Source: Longibacter salinarum
GTDB taxonomy: Bacteria > Bacteroidota > Rhodothermia > Rhodothermales > Salinibacteraceae
Direction of reading: 5' to 3'
DNA length: 64,000 nt
NCBI RefSeq assembly: GCF_002554795.1
Contig: NZ_PDEQ01000004.1
Coordinates: 186,001-250,000, forward strand
Both the position numbers and the translations under genes were made by a program. Under the pieces are notes generated by a model. That model saw only the letters and a program-made list of their open reading frames with translations, made no database searches and was not told the origin of the DNA. Of the stretch, positions 29,892 to 39,312 are shown one piece after another (position 1 is the first letter of the stretch; every line of letters starts with the position of its first letter).

Positions 29892-29917
29892 TGAATGTCA
29901 CTTATGCTAGACATTCA
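29892..29917. promoter_or_regulatory. candidate operator of the DtxR/MntR regulator
   Basis: A perfect inverted repeat with 7-bp arms TGAATGT/ACATTCA separated by 12 bases, about 100 bp before the chosen start of the regulator and in an AT-rich promoter-like region. Inference: an autoregulatory site. It does not match a consensus I can name. Confidence 0.4.
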
Positions 29918-30157
29918 TCAATAGACAAACCGACCCTCTATTACCCAGTCTTGCAGTTACCTAAATAGATATAGATATTACGTCTTGTTGACACGTCTAC
30001 CAACGACACGTTTAGCTCTTTTTTGTTGGCTTCTGGATACGACGTCTCTCCTGAGTCCCGCTATCGTTTTAGCATTTTTCGCCTGCCATACCGCGGGCTG
30101 TCCATTCTGGACATTCGAGAATTTGTCGATTGTCGCACGCTGAATCAGCTCTACTTC

Positions 30158-32155
30158 ATGTCTTTGTGTACCAAGCACGTTCGATACCTTCGTCCCCTTC
30201 TGATTGCGATATCCCTTCTGGGTATATCGGTCACGTCAGGTCACACCCAGCCGGTCGAACCGGGTCCCGCAGAGTGGAAAGAAATCTCGGATGCGGAACT
30301 GGACTTCACCGAATACCCCGCCGACTCAAATGCTACGGCCGTAATTCTATCCGATGTCGGTCGGCTTGAGATCTCCCGCCGTGACCGTTTCCGTCTCGAA
30401 CGCTCAACCCGCGTTAAGCTGCTCGACGAGGCCGCGTTCGACGAACACGGTACCGTGTCGCTCACCTATCGCTCCGCTCACAACCGGGAAGATGTCCGCA
30501 GCATTGAGGGCCACACGTTCGTCCGGAGCGACGACGGATCGATCCAGCTAGTCGAAATCCATGACAACGATATCTTTGAAGAGGAAATACGTGACGGCGT
30601 CCACCGCGTTACCTTCACGCTGCCCAACCTGGAGCCGGGCGCGGTGATCGAATACCGGTACGAGTCCTACTCCAAGGACGTTCTTTCCCTACCGACCTGG
30701 CACTTCCAGTCGTCAGAGCCAACCGTGTATAGCGAATACGAGACTCGCATTCCGAACTGGCTCGATTACATCATTATGACTCACGGTTCGAACGACTTCG
30801 ACGAGAAAACCGACAGGGAAGTGATGAATGAGCGTCGCAAACGCTGGGTGGCAACAAACATTCCCGCCCTCCGCGCGGAGCCGTTCATAACCACGCTCGA
30901 AAATTACAGGATGTCTCTGACCTTTCAGCTGAATCGGTACAAGAATCCTCGTACAGGACAGGAAAGGCATTTCATCACATCGTGGCCAACGCTCGCCGAG
31001 ATGCTTATTGAGGACCCGAGACTTGGGGAGCAACTCGGCCGTCACGGCAATGTCAACGATCGCGTCGAATCGATCGTCGACCACCTCAAATCGAAGGAGG
31101 AAAAGATGCAGGCAATCTATTCCTTCGTAGCGAACACCATGAACTGGGATGGTCGCAGTAGCGCGTTCGCTTCGAAAGGAGGCCTGGACGACGCTCTGGA
31201 ACGAGGGAGAGGAACGACAGGGGACATCAACCTTCTGCTCTGCTCCATGCTTCGAATCGCCGGCATTGACGCTTACCCCGTACTCATCAGCACGCGAAGC
31301 AACGGTGCGCCCATGCCTATCTACCCGTTCCTATCGCAGTTCAACTCGGTGATCGTCCAGTTAGAAATTGATGACGAGCCTATCTTTCTCGATGCCACGA
31401 GTCCTGCCCGTCCCATGGGTATGCTCCCGTACCGTGCCCTGAACGGGCAGGGGTGGAAGATTGCAGCGAAGCCAACGTGGATCCCCATTCCCCCGACGGC
31501 TACCCAGTTTCGCAGCAGCCTGATCCGCGCGAGCATTTCCCCAAGCGGCGATGTCTCGGCGAATGTCAGCGTCACGAATAAATCCATCTCTGCGGTTCGA
31601 AATCGCGAACGCCTTGCAGAAGCCGAATCTCCACAAGCCTTCATTCGAGATGCACTACTGGATTCGGAGGCAGACGTCAAGGATGTCACAACCTCCGGCC
31701 TCACGGTCGACGATCCAAATCTTCAGACGTCTGCAACCGTCACCCTTCCATCATACGCTCAGGTTGCCGGTGACACGATATACCTGAACCCGGTAATTAT
31801 CGGGCGGCCGGAAGAGAACCCGTTAAAAGCGGAGACGCGGTCCTTCCCGGTCGATTTCGGATATCCTCGCCAAAGCATCTACACGCTGTCTCTCATGATT
31901 CCGGAAGGCTGGGAGATTGCGGAAATGCCGGAAAACAAGGTTGTCGAAATGACAGACAACGTCGCCTTTCAGCGCATAGTGCAGGCAAACGACCAAGTAA
32001 TTAGCATGCGAATAATACAGGTATTAAACAGTACGCGCTTTGCTCCCGACGTGTACGATAAGCTGCGAGGCTACTTTGAAGACATCACCGCTGCTCAGAA
32101 TGAGCCGATCGTTCTGAAACGCACCACCGAAGACGGGACAAGCGAGTCTCGCTAA
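30158..32155 (+). CDS. exported DUF3857/transglutaminase-fold protein, catalytic residues missing
   Basis: A 665-residue protein with a signal peptide (hydrophobic run at about 13-25) from the ATG at 30158; the 45 open codons upstream look non-coding. The first half (about 60-260) is a DUF3857 beta domain (STRVKLLDEAAFDEHG, LPNLEPGAVIEYRYES). A transglutaminase-like core lies at about 300-420, then a C-terminal beta domain. At the catalytic Cys position the sequence is GTTGDINLLL (no Cys, near residue 354), and at the catalytic His position it is FNSVIV (Ser, near 396), while the Asp in FLDATSP is kept. It is therefore probably not a cysteine enzyme. Likely periplasmic; role unknown. Confidence 0.88.
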   Translation: MSLCTKHVRYLRPLLIAISLLGISVTSGHTQPVEPGPAEWKEISDAELDFTEYPADSNATAVILSDVGRLEISRRDRFRLERSTRVKLLDEAAFDEHGTVSLTYRSAHNREDVRSIEGHTFVRSDDGSIQLVEIHDNDIFEEEIRDGVHRVTFTLPNLEPGAVIEYRYESYSKDVLSLPTWHFQSSEPTVYSEYETRIPNWLDYIIMTHGSNDFDEKTDREVMNERRKRWVATNIPALRAEPFITTLENYRMSLTFQLNRYKNPRTGQERHFITSWPTLAEMLIEDPRLGEQLGRHGNVNDRVESIVDHLKSKEEKMQAIYSFVANTMNWDGRSSAFASKGGLDDALERGRGTTGDINLLLCSMLRIAGIDAYPVLISTRSNGAPMPIYPFLSQFNSVIVQLEIDDEPIFLDATSPARPMGMLPYRALNGQGWKIAAKPTWIPIPPTATQFRSSLIRASISPSGDVSANVSVTNKSISAVRNRERLAEAESPQAFIRDALLDSEADVKDVTTSGLTVDDPNLQTSATVTLPSYAQVAGDTIYLNPVIIGRPEENPLKAETRSFPVDFGYPRQSIYTLSLMIPEGWEIAEMPENKVVEMTDNVAFQRIVQANDQVISMRIIQVLNSTRFAPDVYDKLRGYFEDITAAQNEPIVLKRTTEDGTSESR

Positions 32156-32357
32156 CGATTGCAACGCGTCCGTCGAGAAAGAGGCTCGGCGGGCGCATGC
32201 CACGATCACCGATCATGGCGACGGCACCGTGACGTACGTCCGGCACATCGAGATGCCGCACGAAGAACTCGAGGCCAGTGCGTACCCGGCGTTTCGCGAG
32301 CTCGTTCGCGCGATGGCCCGGAACGAACGGGAGCAGATGGTCCTCGTCCAGCAGTAA
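32118..32357 (+). pseudogene. C-terminal remnant of a second DUF3857-type protein
   Basis: A stop-free stretch in a different frame from the preceding gene ends in TAA at 32355. Its last ~50 codons read VTYVRHIEMPHEELEASAYP, then AFRELVRAMARNEREQMVLV. This resembles the usual C-terminal end of DUF3857/transglutaminase-fold proteins (a YPAFRELV helix and a VL-containing last strand), comparable with DVYDKLRGYFEDITAAQ...PIVL at the end of the intact neighbour. No start codon or N-terminal part exists. Interpretation: leftover of a tandem paralogue after deletion. Confidence 0.45.
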
Positions 32358-32388
32358 GAACCAGGTCAACAGACCGGATATTTTCGAG

Positions 32389-32417
32389 CGGTCCGAGGCC
32401 AGCGTCCCGGACCGTTT
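32389..32417 (+). terminator. possible weak terminator
   Basis: A seven-pair stem CGGTCCG/CGGACCG with a 12-base loop followed by TTT, after the DUF3857 gene and remnant. The short T run makes it uncertain. Confidence 0.3.
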
Positions 32418-32523
32418 GCATTGAACCCTCCCTTCTGCACACCACAGATGACCGCGTGTTGCGCGTGAGGTCGGCGTCATGCATGTTGTAGCGGACGCAG
32501 TTATCCTCCGACTCCCCGACAGC

Positions 32524-35184
32524 ATGCCCTCCTTCCGCTCGATGGTTCGCCCGTCCGGCCGTCTTCTTTCGCTGGCCCTTGCCCTTCTGCTCGCCATCTC
32601 CAGCGGTACGGCCCTCCCGACCGCCCACGCACAGGTCAAGCCCGGCGACATACCCGAGAACTACTATTTCCCGGCCACAACGGCCTTCGACGAAGCGATT
32701 CCCTCCCCCTCCGACTTTCTCGGATACGACATCGGGACGTACCACACGCGCCATGCTCGCATCGTGGCGTACTTCCGTGAGCTGGCTCGCGCCTCCGACC
32801 GCGTCGAAATCCGCGACGTGGGCCGGACGAACGAGTTTCGACCGATGATCTACGCTGTCATCACCTCGCCGGAGAATCACGCGAACCTGGAGTCGCTCCG
32901 TCAGCAGCACCTCGCCATCAGCGACCCGGCGGCCGATGCTCCGGACCTCGCCGAGCAGCCGATTGTCGTTCAGCTGGGGTACGGCGTGCACGGCAACGAG
33001 ACGTCGTCCAGCGAGGTCGCGATGCTACAGGCGTACGCGCTTGCCGCTGAGCAGGGATCCGAGGCGGAGGAGCGGCTGGAGAAGGGCATTTTTCTCGTCG
33101 AACCGGTGCTCAACCCGGACGGGCGCGACCGGCATACGAACTGGGCGAACATGCACCGCGGCGATCCGCTGGTCGCCGACCCGCTCGACCGGGAGCACAA
33201 CGAGGTGTGGCCGAGCGGGCGCACGAACCACTACTGGTTCGACCTCAACCGGGACTGGCTCCCGCTCACGCAGATCGAGAGCCGCAACCGCGTCGCCTTC
33301 TACCACCGCTGGCGCCCGAACCTCGTGACGGACGTCCACGAGATGGGCACAGACAACACATACTTTTTCGAGCCGACGGAGCCGGTCGACTCCTGGAATC
33401 CGCTGGTTCCGGACCGGGTCTACACGGAGCTTACTGCTCCGTTTGCCGATGCTTACGCTGAAGCGCTCGACGATATCGGCACCTTGTATTTCACGAAGGA
33501 GATTTTCGACAACTCCTACCCGGGCTACGGATCGACGTATCCGAACATGCAGGGCGGACTGGGATTCGTCTTCGAGCAGGCCAGCGCCCGCGGCCACATT
33601 CAGCAGAGTGACAGCCGGCTCGTCACCTTTCCCTATACGATCCGCAACCAGCTTCGCACGTCGCTCGCTACGGTGGAAACCGCGATCGAGCAGCGTGAAC
33701 GCCTCCTCCGGCACCAGCGCACCTTCTTCACCTCTGCGCTGGACGAGGCCGAGGATTTTCCGGTTTCTGCCTACGTCTTCGGGAACGATGAGAATCAGAG
33801 TCGGACGAGGGCTTTCCTCGACCTTCTTCTCCAGCATCAGATTGAGGTCTACGAACTAAATGAGACGGCCGAATATGACGGCCAGACCTTCTCCCCGGGC
33901 TCGGCCTACGTCGTTCCGACCCGGCAGGCCCAACACCGGATGGTCCGGACAATGTTCGAAAAGGTGACGTCGTTTGCGGATAGCGTCTTCTACGACACCT
34001 CCGCGTGGTCGATGGCACTCTCCTACGGCCTGCCGCATCACGGAGTGGAGCGAGGCTCCGTGCCCCGCGGCGAGCGAGTAACCACGGTGCCATCCCCCGA
34101 CGGAATCGGACGTGTCCCAGAGAGCTCGTATGCATATCTCGTCGACTGGACGGAAGACCCAGCCGCCCAGGTGCTGAATGCGCTACTCGAGCACGGACTC
34201 ACCGTGAAAGCGGCATTCGAACCCTTCGAAATACAGACGGATCGAGGCCCGGTCTCCTATCCGCGCGGCTCTGTGCTTCTCCCCGTCCAGCCGCAGTCGA
34301 TTTCCGCAGATAGCCTGCACCGCGTCGTCGAGGCCGTCGAGAAAGAGGCCGGAATGAACATCGACGCCGTACCGAGCGGATTTGCTCGCAGCGGGATCGA
34401 CCTCGGTAGCCCGGCCTTTCAGCCGATCGAAAAGCCCAACGCGCTCATGATCGTTGGAAACGGCGTGTCGGGGTACGAAGCCGGGCAGGTCTGGTACGTA
34501 CTCGACACGCGCGTCGATATGCCCATCACGAAGGTGGCTCGTGCGGATCTGGATCGTGTCCACCTGCCGGATTACAATGCACTCGTCATGGTCTCCGGCC
34601 GATACGATGACCTGCCCCAGCGCTTCATGGATGACCTCCAGCGGTGGATCGAGGCCGGGAATACGCTAATAACGATTCGGGGCGCGACGCCGTGGGCGAT
34701 TCGCTCGGGCCTCGCCAACGACTCAACACTCATCGATGGCATGGATTCCGTCCCAACGGCCTCAATCGGGGAGAGCGACGATATGCCGGCCCGTTTCGAC
34801 TACGAAACCGCAGCGGACCGTCGGGGCGCGCAGCGCATCGGCGGCGCTATTTTCGAAGCCGACCTCGACCTGACACACCCGCTCGGATTCGGCTACACGC
34901 CGCGCAGCCTGCCGGTCTACCGGGACCACGACATCCTGCTTCCGCCCGCTGCGAATCCGTTCAGCACCGTCGCCCAGTACGTCGATGCCCCTCGCCTGAG
35001 CGGATACGTCTCCGAAGCGAATCGGGACACGCTCGGAGGCACCGCGTCTCTCGTCGTCGACCAGGTCGGCCGGGGACGCATCGTTCTCTTCGCGGACAAC
35101 CCGAACTTCCGCGGCATGTGGCTCGGAACCGGACGCCTCTTCTTCAACGCCCTGTTTTTCGGCTCTCACATCTACACTCCCTAG
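32524..35184 (+). CDS. secreted M14-family zinc carboxypeptidase
   Basis: An exported metallopeptidase of 886 residues. The ATG at 32524 gives a clear signal peptide (hydrophobic run at about 13-28, cleavage after TAHAQ near 37). The peptidase domain covers about 60-380. The zinc pair is HGNE (about 159-162) and the third ligand is the His of VTDVHEMG (about 280). NPDGRDRHTNW and FDLNRDW are the usual M14 substrate-pocket segments. The C-terminal half (about 640-880) has a GATase1-like fold (ALMIVGNGVSGYEAGQVW, RWIEAGNTLITIRGATPWAI) seen in this subfamily. Probably acts in the periplasm or outside the cell in peptide degradation. It forms a convergent pair with the next gene over a shared terminator. 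Confidence 0.93.
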   Translation: MPSFRSMVRPSGRLLSLALALLLAISSGTALPTAHAQVKPGDIPENYYFPATTAFDEAIPSPSDFLGYDIGTYHTRHARIVAYFRELARASDRVEIRDVGRTNEFRPMIYAVITSPENHANLESLRQQHLAISDPAADAPDLAEQPIVVQLGYGVHGNETSSSEVAMLQAYALAAEQGSEAEERLEKGIFLVEPVLNPDGRDRHTNWANMHRGDPLVADPLDREHNEVWPSGRTNHYWFDLNRDWLPLTQIESRNRVAFYHRWRPNLVTDVHEMGTDNTYFFEPTEPVDSWNPLVPDRVYTELTAPFADAYAEALDDIGTLYFTKEIFDNSYPGYGSTYPNMQGGLGFVFEQASARGHIQQSDSRLVTFPYTIRNQLRTSLATVETAIEQRERLLRHQRTFFTSALDEAEDFPVSAYVFGNDENQSRTRAFLDLLLQHQIEVYELNETAEYDGQTFSPGSAYVVPTRQAQHRMVRTMFEKVTSFADSVFYDTSAWSMALSYGLPHHGVERGSVPRGERVTTVPSPDGIGRVPESSYAYLVDWTEDPAAQVLNALLEHGLTVKAAFEPFEIQTDRGPVSYPRGSVLLPVQPQSISADSLHRVVEAVEKEAGMNIDAVPSGFARSGIDLGSPAFQPIEKPNALMIVGNGVSGYEAGQVWYVLDTRVDMPITKVARADLDRVHLPDYNALVMVSGRYDDLPQRFMDDLQRWIEAGNTLITIRGATPWAIRSGLANDSTLIDGMDSVPTASIGESDDMPARFDYETAADRRGAQRIGGAIFEADLDLTHPLGFGYTPRSLPVYRDHDILLPPAANPFSTVAQYVDAPRLSGYVSEANRDTLGGTASLVVDQVGRGRIVLFADNPNFRGMWLGTGRLFFNALFFGSHIYTP

Positions 35185-35210
35185 TCCGGCGACAAATGGT
35201 CATCGCATAG

Positions 35211-35250
35211 AAAACGGGCTCCCTCCGATTGCCGGAAGGAGCCCGTTTCT
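35211..35250. terminator. bidirectional terminator
   Basis: A near-perfect stem of about 15 bp (AAACGGGCTCC.TCCG / CGGA.GGAGCCCGTTT), with T-rich ends on both strands, between the convergent carboxypeptidase and DUF4397 genes. Confidence 0.92.
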
Positions 35251-35294
35251 CATCGTGCGTCTAAATCATCAGACGCAAGCCAAATCCATCAGGA

Positions 35295-36122
35295 CTAGTT
35301 GTCCGACGGAGCGTCTTCGATGATTGCCTGCGCACCGACAGCCAAACCACCTTCTGCGGTGGGTATGTCAGCTGCGATACCGGTGACGTAGGCGCCTTCT
35401 GTGATCGGCAGCTCACCCGTCCCCTGACCAATCGGGACCTCGAGCGCTGGCTGCGTGCCGCCAGCCGCTGTGACGTATACGGACTGCTGCGGCCCCGAAC
35501 TTAGTTCGCGCGTCGCAAACGCACCGGACGTGCCGAGGAGACGGCTACCCGTATCTTGCGTAAACGTGAAGTCGGCAACAAGAGGGGTCAAACCGCTCAG
35601 GTCGTCCTGACCGGCTTCCGCAATGTATACATCGACGCCGTTCGCAAAGTTATCCTCGGCAAGCGCTGAACCGTGGACGAGGCGAAGGCCGATCTGTCCC
35701 GCACCAAGATCTGGGAACTGGTCGCGAAGGAGAATGGCTTCTGGCGCCTCCGTCGTGGCCGCAACCGCACCGGCGACGATCACCGTATACCGGGCGTCGG
35801 CTGCCAGATTGGCCTGGTCGACACTCACCGAATTAACGACCGTACCGTCTTGCGCGCGAACCTCAATCGTCGCATCGGTACCGACCGGGACGTCGAGGTA
35901 ATCCGATGCGTTGACCGGAGACGCGGAGTATGCGAAGTCTCCCGCTACCTCCTGATCATCCAGGAAAACATCGACCGGGCCCGCATCCGGAGAGGAGTGA
36001 ACAAACCGGACCTGGGCGGTCTGGGTCGTGTCATCTCCGTTGTCGTCGTCATCGTTGCTGTCGCAACCGACCAGCGTTACGACGAGCAGCATGCTGAAGA
36101 GGACTGCAAGTACATTCTTCAT
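35295..36122 (-). CDS. DUF4397-domain lipoprotein
   Basis: A 275-residue lipoprotein: a signal peptide with lipobox LVGC (Cys near residue 20), then an Asp-rich linker (DSNDDDDNGDD) and two DUF4397 immunoglobulin-like segments. The first begins with VRFVHSSPDAGPVDVFLDD (about 38 on) and the second around LRLVHGSALAEDNFANGVDV (about 145 on). DUF4397 proteins are surface or periplasmic proteins of unknown role. The +2 residue after Cys is Asp then Ser. The gene stands alone; a terminator lies downstream and a gene-poor region upstream. Confidence 0.93.
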   Translation of the reverse strand: MKNVLAVLFSMLLVVTLVGCDSNDDDDNGDDTTQTAQVRFVHSSPDAGPVDVFLDDQEVAGDFAYSASPVNASDYLDVPVGTDATIEVRAQDGTVVNSVSVDQANLAADARYTVIVAGAVAATTEAPEAILLRDQFPDLGAGQIGLRLVHGSALAEDNFANGVDVYIAEAGQDDLSGLTPLVADFTFTQDTGSRLLGTSGAFATRELSSGPQQSVYVTAAGGTQPALEVPIGQGTGELPITEGAYVTGIAADIPTAEGGLAVGAQAIIEDAPSDN

Positions 36123-36557
36123 AGATCAGAGAAAGCCTGTGGTAAAGAATAGGTGTTGAGTCGTTGGAGGCACGTTCCGAACCCATCGCCACGGTGGCGA
36201 CGTGAGCGGAAGCGCTCCCGGCCATACTATGCTTCCTGCATGATCGCAGGGAGCACCCTCTGGGGTACAAATGCGAATGCGTCATATCTCATGAGGGACC
36301 AGATGATCCTTTCGGTCCCGCCATGGCATTGACAACGAGGTAACGTTGTCGCCAGACTCATCGCCGAGCCCGATACAGCCGGGCGATTCATCGTTGGTAG
36401 TACACGGATGTGCATGAGAACACCCACGTGCCGCTGCGCCCGAGTAGCAAAGAAGTCGATACGAACACGGAGCGATCCGTCACTGATCACGGTCGATTGC
36501 CTGCCTCCGCCCTGCGCGATGCAATAAGATACGCGCTACCCATCGCGATCGGGCGGG
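36123..36557. other. gene-free spacer
   Basis: About 435 bp between the two minus-strand genes. It contains only short frames without features. Presumably it carries the promoter of the DUF4397 lipoprotein gene. Confidence 0.5.
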
Positions 36558-37358
36558 TCACGACGGCACGTGCGCGGCATAATGCTGGGCGAGCGGCTTC
36601 AGCGCCTCGGGGTACGTCTCGCGAATAAGTACGCGAGCAAGAATCTCTGCTGGATCGACCAGGAGAACGTCACTTCGCTCCTCCACCATCGGTGCCAACG
36701 GAAGTTCGGTGCATCCGAGTACGACAGCGTCTGCCCCCTTCTCTACCAGGTGATCGATGGCAATCACGAGGTTCTGGCGCGCCTTGTCTGTGACCGGATT
36801 GGTCTGCGCCTTAATGCCGAACTCGGTATCGAAAATCGTGCGATTGACAACCTCCTCCTTGATATCATCGTCCGGGACGACCACGTCAAAACCGGCCGCC
36901 TCAAGCGGCTTCCGGTGCAGTCCGAGGTCGTACACCGCCAGCGTCGACAACGTACCGACGGTCTCGACCTGCGGCATGTGCAACTTCATAAAAGCTGCCG
37001 TCTCCTCAATCATATGAATCACGCGGATCGAATGCCCTGTGCGGTCGAGTTCGTCCTGCACCACGTCGAGAATAGCCGGCGCGTGGGCGGTATTGCATGG
37101 AATGCCCGCGACGACCGCCCCGACGCTCTCCAGCTGCCGGAGGATCTCCGTCATCGCGAACGCTGGATTCAGATCCGTCTGATCGAACAGAAACGTGCTG
37201 CGGTCGATGATGCGCTCCGGATAGTTGAGCAGCGCCACCGGGAGGTGCTCGTGATCGCTTCGCGCGTCCGTCTGATCAATGATCTTGCTGACGAGATCAA
37301 CGCCGGCGGCGGGGCCCATGCCCCCGAGCACACCGATGACATTATCTTTAACCTCCAT
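36558..37358 (-). CDS. aspartate/glutamate racemase family protein
   Basis: A cofactor-independent amino-acid racemase of 266 residues. The two catalytic cysteines are visible in IPCNTAH (about residue 88) and LGCTELPL (about 212), and the N-terminal GVLGGMGPAAGVDLVSKI motif is typical of aspartate racemases (YgeA/RacX type) rather than MurI. It should interconvert the L and D forms of Asp, Glu or another amino acid; the substrate is not decidable here. It stands alone, and divergent from it lies the tRNA-Gln region. Confidence 0.93.
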   Translation of the reverse strand: MEVKDNVIGVLGGMGPAAGVDLVSKIIDQTDARSDHEHLPVALLNYPERIIDRSTFLFDQTDLNPAFAMTEILRQLESVGAVVAGIPCNTAHAPAILDVVQDELDRTGHSIRVIHMIEETAAFMKLHMPQVETVGTLSTLAVYDLGLHRKPLEAAGFDVVVPDDDIKEEVVNRTIFDTEFGIKAQTNPVTDKARQNLVIAIDHLVEKGADAVVLGCTELPLAPMVEERSDVLLVDPAEILARVLIRETYPEALKPLAQHYAAHVPS

Positions 37359-37726
37359 GCTAAAATATTGGGACGAAAGAAGGGAGCGCTATGAACGACG
37401 ATCGACCAAACGAGCGCCGGCGGTCAGACCTGCCTCAAAAACCGTTCTTTGAACGTAGAGGTCCCCGAAAACCACATCAAATGAAGAGACGGTTCACTCT
37501 TCCGGCACAAACCGTGTCTTTTTTCCATCCGATAAATCGCTTTGCCACCGTCACGGGTCGTTTATGATAAGACTGTGGAGATGCTCGAAGCCGGGGAAAG
37601 TCAGCATCTCTTCATGAACCCGATAGGGGGTCCGCCGTTGACACGCGGTGTAGATTTTATTACTGTAAACACAGTCGTGCGATACGCTGCGGGACAGTCG
37701 TCTTCCCCGCTCGTCGTGCAAATCCT
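37359..37726. other. spacer upstream of tRNA-Gln
   Basis: About 370 bp with no protein gene. A long plus-strand frame runs from here through the tRNA into prs, but it is an artefact. Promoters for the racemase (minus) and for the tRNA/prs unit (plus) are expected; a TTTG...TATGATAAG-like pair at about 37540-37570 is a weak candidate. Confidence 0.5.
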
Positions 37727-37797
37727 TGCCCGATGGTCTAATGGCAGGACAGCGGCCTTTGGAGCCGTTAGTGGTGGTTCGAATCCACCTCGGGCAA
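37727..37797 (+). tRNA. tRNA-Gln (anticodon UUG)
   Basis: A complete cloverleaf. The acceptor arms are TGCCCGA/TCGGGCA with discriminator A, the D arm is GTCTAATGGCAGGAC, and the anticodon stem GCGGC/GCCGT encloses the loop CTTTGGA with anticodon TTG. The T arm has GGTTCGAATCC. The CCA end is not encoded (ACAT follows). Located about 320 bp before prs, same strand. Confidence 0.96.
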
Positions 37798-38114
37798 CAT
37801 CTGACGCGTACATCGACGGCGGCTCGCACCTCTACGGTAGCCGTCGCTCTGGTCCCAGAGGAGGAACGCACTCCGTTTGGGTTGACGATGACGTAGGGAC
37901 TTGTACTCTAATACAGGCGGGACGCTCGCCTCACGAGTACTCCCGGTGTTTGCTTTGCTTCTGTGGACGCGGAGCCCGACTGGGTTTCGCATCCACGTTG
38001 CATGCTTTTAGTGGCTCGTTTGCCCCTTTGTCGCGGAAGCCGTCCGGCTGCTGCGGCGCCCTGCCTCGTCCACCCACCCGCCCCCACCGAGCGACCGCTC
38101 GTCGTCAGAAGCTC
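37798..38114. other. spacer between tRNA-Gln and prs
   Basis: About 317 bp. The reading frame of prs stays open upstream through this stretch, but the encoded residues (Arg/Pro/His-rich) do not resemble any part of a PRPP synthetase and the frame runs through the tRNA, so no coding sequence is assigned. Confidence 0.6.
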
Positions 38115-39062
38115 ATGCGCACGTCCCGCAAGGACAGTCCCGTCGCCATTTTCGGAGGCCGCTCCAATCCGGCCCTCGCCCGCAAGATCGCCGAATCGTA
38201 CGGCACCACCCTCGGAGAGGTCACGATTCGTGACTTTGCCGACGGTGAGATCTACGTCCGCTTCGAAGAGTCCATTCGCGGTGCGGATCTCTTCATCATC
38301 CAGAGCACGCATCCGAGTGCAGATAACTGGATGGAGCTGCTGCTCATGATTGATGCCGCCAAGCGCGCCTCCGCAGCCCGCGTCACGGCTGTCATGCCGT
38401 ACTTTGGCTATGCTCGCCAGGAGCGGAAAGATCAGCCCCGTGTGTCCATTGCCGCGAAGCTAACGGCAAACATGCTGACGACCGCGGGTGTCGACCGAAT
38501 CCTTACGATGGAGCTCCACGCCCCGCAGATCCAGGGGTTCTTCGACGTTCCCGTTGATCACCTCTATGGCTCAGGCGTCCTGATCGACTATCTGAAGCAG
38601 TTTGACCTCGACAACTTTGTCGTGGTCGCTCCAGACGTCGGCGCGCTGAAGATGGCCCGCGCCTACGCTCAGAAGCTGGGCGTGAACCTCGCGCTGATCG
38701 ACAAGCGTCGCCCGCGACAGAACGAAGCGCGCGTGATGAACATCATCGGTGACGTGGAGGGAAAGAACGTCGTCATCATCGACGACATCGTGGACACCGC
38801 CGGGACGCTCACGCGTGCGGCTCGGGCACTTCGCGAGAAAGGTGCCCTTGAGATTATGGCCGCCTGCACGCACGGACTGCTCTCCGGTCCAGCATACGAC
38901 CGCATCGAAGCCTCCCCGATGGAGCGCCTCATTATCACCGACACCATCCCGCTGAAGCGGCCGTCGGAATCGATCGAGGTCGTCTCAGTCGCCGGACTCT
39001 TTTCCAAAGCCATCCGGCACATTTACACGGACCGCTCGGTGTCGACGCTCTTTAAAGACTGA
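38115..39062 (+). CDS. prs: ribose-phosphate pyrophosphokinase (PRPP synthetase)
   Basis: Makes phosphoribosyl pyrophosphate from ribose 5-phosphate and ATP, feeding nucleotide, His and Trp synthesis. The ATG at 38115 gives 315 residues, the normal family length; the upstream open extension is spurious. Visible motifs are the N-terminal VAIFGGRSNPALARKIA, DGEIYVRFEESIRG, YFGYARQERK (ATP site), MELHAPQIQGFF with the catalytic His region, and the PRPP loop VVIIDDIVDTAGTL (about 218-231). It forms the common cluster prs-rplY-pth with the next two genes. Confidence 0.98.
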   Translation: MRTSRKDSPVAIFGGRSNPALARKIAESYGTTLGEVTIRDFADGEIYVRFEESIRGADLFIIQSTHPSADNWMELLLMIDAAKRASAARVTAVMPYFGYARQERKDQPRVSIAAKLTANMLTTAGVDRILTMELHAPQIQGFFDVPVDHLYGSGVLIDYLKQFDLDNFVVVAPDVGALKMARAYAQKLGVNLALIDKRRPRQNEARVMNIIGDVEGKNVVIIDDIVDTAGTLTRAARALREKGALEIMAACTHGLLSGPAYDRIEASPMERLIITDTIPLKRPSESIEVVSVAGLFSKAIRHIYTDRSVSTLFKD

Positions 39063-39312
39063 GCGACGCCCCAAACGATCTACCAACGGAGGCATGTACC
39101 CGCGTTAACGCACACTTCGCGGAACTTGCCCCCGGCATAATGGCTACGACGTATTCTGCACACCCGCTCTCCGCCTGCCGGAATGTGCGGTCGCGAGCGT
39201 TCAGGGTACGGCCCGACGCCCGGCTGCAAGCCGCGGAGTGCGTTCGCGCATTGCGCTGCGTGTGGCCCATCCGTCCTGCTGCGAGTTGATAAAGATTGAT
39301 TGTCTTACAAAC

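Noticed and set aside
37542-38114. N-terminal extension of PRPP synthetase by 191 residues
   Set aside because: The frame runs through tRNA-Gln and the extra residues match nothing in the family; the ATG at 38115 gives the normal length.
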